This document shows, one piece after another, positions 14,941 through 19,393 of a stretch of 19,393 nucleotides of DNA. Source of the stretch: Deltaproteobacteria bacterium (GTDB lineage: Bacteria > Bdellovibrionota > UBA1018). The notes below the pieces were generated by a model. The model made no database searches. It was given only the letters and a program-made list of their open reading frames with translations, and was not told the origin of the DNA. Position numbers and translations under genes: made by a program. The first letter of the stretch is position 1. Each line of letters begins with the position of its first letter. Where the stretch lies: positions 1-19,393 of the forward strand of contig JABDFB010000040.1 in NCBI GenBank assembly GCA_013286765.1, in the 5' to 3' direction.

Positions 14941-15666
14941 TTAGCGCGTGCGTTTGGCCATTCCAAGATACGATTGTGCTTCGCGATTTTTTGGGTCAAG
15001 CTCCAGAATTGTTTCCCACTCAAGCTCTGCATCCAGTACGTTGCCTTGGCTAAAGTGTAGCAAACCGAGTTGAATTCTGGCTGGCATAAAATAAGGATGC
15101 TCATGTTTGAGTTGCTGCAGGTCCTGCATCGATCTAGTAAAAAAGCCCTTCTTCGCATACGCCTTGGCTCTGCGGATTCGAATTTCAAGATTCGAGAGAT
15201 CGAGGCGTGCCGCTTTACTGTATTCCTCGATGGCTTCGTCGTAACGACGGTATCGAAAATAGAGATCCGCCAATTCCAGGTGTTTAACGGCAAATTTGCG
15301 ATCAATCTTTAAATCATCGCCGGTCTGTTTATGAGCGATGGATTGGTTCGCTTGTTCGAAAACCTTCTTGGCATCGTCATATTTTCCAATGTCGTTATAT
15401 AAAACGGAGAGGCAGATGGCCGCATCCGTATGTTTTGAGTTGAATGATAGCGCTTTTTTCAAGTTCTCAACTGCCAAGCCGATCTGTCCCTGAAAATAAT
15501 ACATGACGCCAAGAAAATAATAGGCGTCGGGTCGATTTGGTTCTGATTGGAGTTTTTTTCGGATCAGTGGCTCTGCTTGGTTATAGTCACGTCGTGAGAG
15601 TAAATCTTGAATTTGAACGTCTATCGCTTTGTCATCTTTAATGGTGTTGACCATCAGATGGTCCAT
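14941..15666 (-). CDS. Tetratricopeptide-repeat protein of unknown role
   Basis: Helical TPR protein of 241 aa with about five or six repeats spanning most of the chain; clear ones include PDAYYFLGVMYYFQGQIGLA, the following KHTDAAICLSVLYNDIGKYD, LELADLYFRYRRYDEAIEEY, and RIQLGLLHFSQGNVLDAELE. No signal peptide or membrane segment, so probably cytoplasmic. The start is taken at the ATG at 15666, which has AAGGA ten bases upstream. The frame could be extended to a TTG at 15702, but that has no ribosome site. It overlaps the 3' end of bamD by 29 bases, indicating coupled translation. TPRs show protein binding only, so no function is proposed. Last gene of the minus-strand operon. Confidence 0.82.
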   Translation of the reverse strand: MDHLMVNTIKDDKAIDVQIQDLLSRRDYNQAEPLIRKKLQSEPNRPDAYYFLGVMYYFQGQIGLAVENLKKALSFNSKHTDAAICLSVLYNDIGKYDDAKKVFEQANQSIAHKQTGDDLKIDRKFAVKHLELADLYFRYRRYDEAIEEYSKAARLDLSNLEIRIRRAKAYAKKGFFTRSMQDLQQLKHEHPYFMPARIQLGLLHFSQGNVLDAELEWETILELDPKNREAQSYLGMAKRTR

Positions 15667-16333
15667 TTTCGGAGAGTCCTTCCGCTTGAGCTCGTGATTC
15701 AATTCGAGCTAGTTTCTCTTTAGCTTCTTCCGCCGTACTTGTATCAGGATATAAGTCTAATATCTTTTTGTATCGAGGTTTAGCAGAATCGTAATAATCC
15801 CGTTTGTAATAGAAATTGGCGATATAGAGCTCCTTTTTAGCGAGCAGCTCTTTCAATTTTAAGACATCGTCTTTTGCTTCGGGCGATTCTGCGGCAGCTG
15901 GATAACGTTTAATAAAATTCTGGTAGGCTTCCACCGCTTTCTGAGCCGAAACGAGGTCGCGTGCAATATTAGAGGGAGTGTCATTAAAATAGGACTTTGC
16001 AATTCTATAGGTCGCATAGGATGCTTTTTCGTGAGTTGGATGTAAGTCGCGAAAAGACTCATATGAGGCGGCCGCTTCGGGAAAAAGCTCTTGAAAATAA
16101 TAGACATCGGCTATTCGAAGCTGTGCCTCTACCGCATATTTCGAATATGGAAATTTGTTTCTGACGTTCCGGAGTTTTTCAAGTGCCACTAAGTAGTGTT
16201 CACTTTGGATTTCTTCCTCAGCCTCCTTGTAAAGCGCGGCTGGATCATTCGGATCGATTTTGGCGCCAGAGCAGCCGGCAAAAGCGCTGAGGGCAAGAGC
16301 GGTCAAAACAAATAGAAGAGAGTTTACGCGCAT
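15638..16333 (-). CDS. bamD: Outer membrane protein assembly lipoprotein BamD (TPR family)
   Basis: Lipoprotein of the BAM complex that inserts beta-barrel proteins into the outer membrane. 231 aa from the ATG at 16333, chosen because it starts the signal peptide; a frame open to 16450 adds 39 unlikely residues that overlap the upstream gene. The signal MRVNSLLFVLTALALSAFAG ends in a lipobox with C21 (FAGC; Phe at -3 is atypical). The mature part has the BamD pattern: LYKEAEEEIQSEHYLVALEK, FPYSKYAVEAQLRIADVYYF, a long conserved region with YPAAAESPEAKDDV, then FYYKRDYYDSAKPRYKKIL with YPDTSTAEEA. No clear Shine-Dalgarno. Overlaps the downstream TPR gene. Related TPR lipoproteins are the alternative, but length and motif order fit BamD. 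Confidence 0.88.
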   Translation of the reverse strand: MRVNSLLFVLTALALSAFAGCSGAKIDPNDPAALYKEAEEEIQSEHYLVALEKLRNVRNKFPYSKYAVEAQLRIADVYYFQELFPEAAASYESFRDLHPTHEKASYATYRIAKSYFNDTPSNIARDLVSAQKAVEAYQNFIKRYPAAAESPEAKDDVLKLKELLAKKELYIANFYYKRDYYDSAKPRYKKILDLYPDTSTAEEAKEKLARIESRAQAEGLSENGPSDGQHH

Positions 16334-16368
16334 AGTGAGGACACATTTGGCATAACCGCGATTGAAAT

Positions 16369-17067
16369 TCAATAAACCGTTAGTAAATCCGAAGCTTTTA
16401 CCCATCCAATGCCGCCGGATTCTCCAGTTTGGTAGCGAATTTGCGCCCATTGTTCCCGATTCTCGGACCCGTTGGGCGTGTGTAGGATACGCAGTTTCGT
16501 TCCAGCAGGTGCTTCAGAGAGTTTGAGGTAGGTCGAGCCGGGGCCGCTCCTAATTTCGGAAGAATTTAAACAAACAGCGGCAGGATGTGTTTCCACCCAT
16601 CGTTGGAGTCCAAAGAACGTTGCAGTAAGAAAAAAACCTGTGATTGAAAGCCATGCTGCAGGACGTTGAAATAGGAACTTGAGGGAAGGCCGTTGATTTC
16701 TTATTTTTAAATAAGTATTAAACAATAATAAGATAGACGTCAGAGCCAAAAAACCAGTTCCCAGCTTTAAGCCATCAGTCGAGATGCGGTCAGCCATGGC
16801 TTCAAACCAGTAGGATGAAGGATCGAGATCTAAAGTCTGTGTGAGCTTTATGCGCGCCAATGCTAAATTATGCTGAATATCTCCGTCATGAGGTTTGAGA
16901 TGATTCGCTTTCTCTAAATAGGCGAGAGCATTGCCGTTACGACCGAGATGATAGTAGATTGTTCCGAGATTGTAATAATAAAGCGGATCATCTTTCGGAG
17001 AACGTTGCAGTTCTTCGAGAGCAGCATCGAATTTCTTTGCGTCGAAAAGGGTTTTCGCCCGAACCAT
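16369..17067 (-). CDS. TPR / membrane / SH3-domain protein, BatE-like
   Basis: N-terminal TPR region (LFDAKKFDAALEELQ, then YYYNLGTIYYHLGRNGNALA, residues about 7-80 from this start), two hydrophobic segments of about 20 residues (about 102-120 and 136-157) joined by a short basic loop, and a C-terminal bacterial SH3 domain (AVCLNSSEIRSGPGSTYLKL to the terminal GWVKASDLL). This TPR-TM-SH3 order is that of BatE of the Bat aerotolerance operon, though no batA-D genes are in the window. The ATG at 17067 is preferred because AGGAG lies eight bases upstream; the frame continues to a GTG at 17127 without a ribosome site, adding 20 residues. Neither start gives a signal peptide, so topology is unclear. 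First gene of the operon with bamD, 35 bases on. Confidence 0.75.
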   Translation of the reverse strand: MVRAKTLFDAKKFDAALEELQRSPKDDPLYYYNLGTIYYHLGRNGNALAYLEKANHLKPHDGDIQHNLALARIKLTQTLDLDPSSYWFEAMADRISTDGLKLGTGFLALTSILLLFNTYLKIRNQRPSLKFLFQRPAAWLSITGFFLTATFFGLQRWVETHPAAVCLNSSEIRSGPGSTYLKLSEAPAGTKLRILHTPNGSENREQWAQIRYQTGESGGIGWVKASDLLTVY

Positions 17068-17127
17068 ATCTATGGCTCCTGGCGCGGAACCTGCGAGACT
17101 ATCCGGTGTTTCCATGAATTCGATCAC

Positions 17128-17247
17128 TATAACGGGCCGGGTGGTAGCCTTGCAACAAAAATAACTTCATGATATTTCGTGAAGAAGTGTTCTGTCCACT
17201 GACTCAGTTTCTGTTTCTGTCGATTTTTTCCATATTAGGAGCTCCTT
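17128..17247. other. Divergent intergenic region between the BatE-like gene and the aminotransferase
   Basis: 120 bases, which must hold promoters for both directions. Visible are an imperfect dyad at 17165-17184, a pyrimidine-rich run after about 17206, and the strong ribosome site AGGAG at 17237-17241. No clear -10/-35 pair was identified on either strand. Confidence 0.5.
17165..17184. promoter_or_regulatory. Imperfect dyad between divergent genes (possible operator)
   Basis: CTTCATGA and TCGTGAAG separated by TATT: eight pairs with one T-G mismatch in DNA terms (G-U in RNA). It is central in the divergent region and not followed by a T run, so an operator is a better reading than a terminator. 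Confidence 0.35.
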
Positions 17248-18663
17248 ATGTCGCTTGAACTTACTAATGAAGCCCGCCTATTGCATTCTTCTGAGCGCTT
17301 CCAGAGTGCGAAAAGAGAACTTCTGGAATCCATATCCGCGGCCAGTGCCAAGATAAAAGGTGTGAAGTCGGGACCTAAGTCAGGCGGAGTTTCGGATCTC
17401 TATACAAAAGCAATTCAAGAATATTCTCAAATGCGAGGTAGGGATCTCTATTATCCGGTGATTTCATCTGGGTTGGGGTCAGGACCGTTTCTCGAGCTCA
17501 TAGATGGAAGCGTTAAGTACGACATGATTACTGGAATAGGTGTTCATTTCTTTGGACATTCTCATCCTGCTTTTATGGAAGAGATGGTGTACTCAATCTC
17601 TGCGGATGTGATGCAGGGTAATTTAGAACCCGGAATTGAGATGAAGGAACTTTTAGAAACCCTGTTATCGCGAGTGGGTTCAGGCAGTCGATTAAAACAT
17701 GGTTGGATTGCCTGCAGCGGTACCATGGTGAACGAGATTGCCCTAAAAATTGTTCGGCAAAAAAAGACTCCGGCAAATCTAGTGATGGCATTTAACGATT
17801 GTTTTTCGGGTCGATCTACAACCATGCAGGAGATAACAGACAATCCGGGTTACCGTCAGGGACAGCCTGTTTATGGTCAAGTTCAGTATATTCCGTTTTT
17901 TGATCCAAAACAGGGCCTCAAAGAGAGTATTGATGCCACTATTACGCGAATGCATGAACATTTGCATCGCTATCCGAACCAGTTTGCCACCCTAACGATT
18001 GAGTTAATTCAGGGGGAGGGCGGTTTTCGGGTAGCTCCAAGAGAATATTATGTACGTGTTTTTGAAGAAGCAAAAAAAGCAGGAATGGCAATTTGGGTAG
18101 ATGAAGTCCAAACATTTGGTCGTACTGGTGAACTGTTTGCCTATCAGAAGTTTGGATTGGCCGAATATGTCGATCTGGTGACTCTAGGTAAAATGCTCCA
18201 ATCTTGTGTAATATTATTCACACCAGAATACAATCCAAAGCCAGGATTGGTAGCAGGAACTTTTTCGTCTAGTACAACTGCGCTACGAACAGCAAAAAAG
18301 ACAATCGAACTATTGGAACAGGAACGTTTCTTGGGAAAAGACGGCAAAATTGAAAAGCTCTCTAAGCAATTTGCGGACAATCTGGAGCGAATGGCCGGAA
18401 AAGCGTGCAAAGGATTCCTATCCGATATTCGGGTGATCGGAGGAATGATCGCTTTTGCTCCCTTCGATGGAACGCTCGACGATGTCAAAAAAGTTCTTAA
18501 GCGGTTATTTGATTTGGGAGTTGTCGCTTTCTACTGTGGTCACGGTCCTTACCTTGTACGGTTGTTACCACCCTTGGGTGCGATGGCTGAACAAGATGTT
18601 GATCAAGTCTGCCACACTATTGAACAAGCTATCTTAGACTGTGCAAAAGAAAGAAAAAACTAA
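17248..18663 (+). CDS. Class-III PLP-dependent aminotransferase (acetylornithine/GABA aminotransferase superfamily)
   Basis: Fold-type I, class-III aminotransferase, probably acting on a terminal amino group such as that of ornithine, acetylornithine or a related diamine. It is 471 aa, longer than ArgD/AstC (about 400), mainly through an N-terminal extension of some 60 residues. Seen: D285 in IWVDEVQTFGRTGELFAY binds the PLP pyridine nitrogen; K315 in TLGKMLQ is the Schiff-base lysine; ACSGTMVNEIALKIVR replaces the usual SGTEANE-type cofactor loop; GIGVHFFGHSHPAF is the substrate-side N-terminal motif. The ATG at 17248 has AGGAG seven bases upstream, within the 10-base palindrome AGGAGCTCCT (17237-17246). 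An M20 peptidase follows after six bases, so the two enzymes probably act in one pathway. Substrate cannot be read from the sequence. Confidence 0.88.
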   Translation: MSLELTNEARLLHSSERFQSAKRELLESISAASAKIKGVKSGPKSGGVSDLYTKAIQEYSQMRGRDLYYPVISSGLGSGPFLELIDGSVKYDMITGIGVHFFGHSHPAFMEEMVYSISADVMQGNLEPGIEMKELLETLLSRVGSGSRLKHGWIACSGTMVNEIALKIVRQKKTPANLVMAFNDCFSGRSTTMQEITDNPGYRQGQPVYGQVQYIPFFDPKQGLKESIDATITRMHEHLHRYPNQFATLTIELIQGEGGFRVAPREYYVRVFEEAKKAGMAIWVDEVQTFGRTGELFAYQKFGLAEYVDLVTLGKMLQSCVILFTPEYNPKPGLVAGTFSSSTTALRTAKKTIELLEQERFLGKDGKIEKLSKQFADNLERMAGKACKGFLSDIRVIGGMIAFAPFDGTLDDVKKVLKRLFDLGVVAFYCGHGPYLVRLLPPLGAMAEQDVDQVCHTIEQAILDCAKERKN

Positions 18664-18669
18664 ATCACT

Positions 18670-19393
18670 ATGAAGAGATTTCTTGAGGAAGCTAAGCGAA
18701 TTATAAAGATCAACTCTACAACAGCTCATGGCAATGAAGAGCTTGCCAACTACCTTGTACCGTTGATGCAAGAAAGAGGTCTCAAGACGCAGTTGCAAGC
18801 GGTTACTCATTCGAACGAGGATTTATCGAAACGTCAATTCAATGTTATCGGAATACTTGGCGATCCTTTGGTTGATCGGAAGATTAGAAAAGGGCTCCTT
18901 CTCAATACGCATTTAGATACTGTTAGCCCTGGAGTCTTAGAAAATTGGACCGAAACAGCAGGAGATCCGTTTAGTGCAACGGTGAAGGACGGCCAAATCT
19001 ATGGCTTGGGTTCTGCCGATGTAAAGTTAGATTTTCTCTGTAAACTCTTTGCGGTCGAAAAATTTCGCGAAAAGAAGCTGAAGCAGCCGATTTATTTAGT
19101 GGGGTCTTGCGGAGAAGAGATCGGAATGTTTGGCGTGCGGTTTCTCATTAAATCAATGACTCTAAACCCCTCCTTTGTTTTAGTTGGTGAGCCATCCGAG
19201 CTTAAGACCATTTATGCACATAAATGCTTAAATATTTATCGCGTTTCGGTTGGATACCAGTCGGTCGAGAAAGATGCTCAAGGGTTTACTCGAAGAATAG
19301 ATTTGTATTCGTATGGTAAATCGTCTCACAGTTCTTACCCGCATCTAGGTCAGAATGCGATTCTTAGTCTGATTCGATTTATTCATCGTGCTA
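18670..19393 (+). CDS. M20-family metallopeptidase (ArgE/DapE type), 3' end beyond the window
   Basis: Zinc-dependent amidohydrolase of the M20 family, truncated by the window edge: 241 codons from the ATG at 18670 are present. Metal-site motifs: NTHLDTV with H81 and D83, GLGSADVK with the bridging D117, CGEEIG with catalytic E149 and metal ligand E150, and GEPSE with E174. KSSHSSYPHLGQNAI near the edge is the start of the dimerisation-domain segment with its conserved histidine. No signal peptide, so cytoplasmic. Only six bases after the aminotransferase stop and without a strong Shine-Dalgarno, consistent with coupled expression. N-acyl-ornithine or N-succinyl-diaminopimelate-type deacylation is plausible beside an aminotransferase, but the exact substrate is open. 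Confidence 0.88.
   Translation, partial: MKRFLEEAKRIIKINSTTAHGNEELANYLVPLMQERGLKTQLQAVTHSNEDLSKRQFNVIGILGDPLVDRKIRKGLLLNTHLDTVSPGVLENWTETAGDPFSATVKDGQIYGLGSADVKLDFLCKLFAVEKFREKKLKQPIYLVGSCGEEIGMFGVRFLIKSMTLNPSFVLVGEPSELKTIYAHKCLNIYRVSVGYQSVEKDAQGFTRRIDLYSYGKSSHSSYPHLGQNAILSLIRFIHRA

Noticed and set aside
16334..16450. Extension of bamD to the open-frame start at 16450
   Set aside because: It would overlap the upstream gene and bury the lipoprotein signal peptide 39 residues into the protein.

Overview
The window is 19.4 kb of gene-dense, moderate-GC bacterial DNA. The flagellar gene order (flgF-flgG-flgA-flgH-flgI-flgJ-flgM-flgN-flgK-flgL-csrA-fliW) includes P- and L-ring genes and the BAM lipoprotein BamD, so the host is a flagellated Gram-negative. 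FlgJ lacks the muramidase domain and fliW is present next to csrA, which rules out an enteric-type gammaproteobacterium. The order and protein style fit Bdellovibrionota or related former deltaproteobacteria best; this is an inference from gene content, not a database match.

Layout. (1) 1-5303: one-carbon metabolism. gcvP (plus strand) converges on a minus-strand operon folD-gcvT-gcvH. The P, H and T proteins carry out glycine decarboxylation and methylene-THF formation, and FolD oxidises the methylene-THF. (2) 5304-5672: a 369-base divergent intergenic region with a long nested palindromic element (34-bp perfect arms) and, just before flgF, a near-consensus sigma-28 promoter. (3) 5673-13944: a plus-strand flagellar operon for the distal rod, P and L rings, rod cap, anti-sigma factor FlgM, chaperone FlgN and hook-filament junction proteins. 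Genes are tightly packed, mostly with overlaps, and a 60-codon unrecognised ORF lies between flgI and flgJ. (4) 14061-14864: csrA and its protein antagonist fliW. (5) 14941-17127, minus strand: a batE-like TPR/SH3 membrane protein, bamD, and a TPR protein. (6) 17248-19393, plus strand: a class-III aminotransferase and a truncated M20 metallopeptidase, probably one amino-acid metabolism operon.

The regulatory layer is the most interesting part. The operon that makes anti-sigma-28 FlgM is apparently driven by a sigma-28 promoter, which would form a negative feedback loop. Two Shine-Dalgarno sequences, those of flgN and csrA, each sit exactly in the loop of a perfect RNA hairpin with GGA exposed, the geometry CsrA recognises. 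Together with the adjacent csrA-fliW pair this suggests a local CsrA-FliW circuit acting on flgN (with flgK-flgL downstream) and on csrA itself. No CRISPR array, tRNA, rRNA, transposase, phage gene or defence system was seen. Most protein-coding content is conserved housekeeping or motility.
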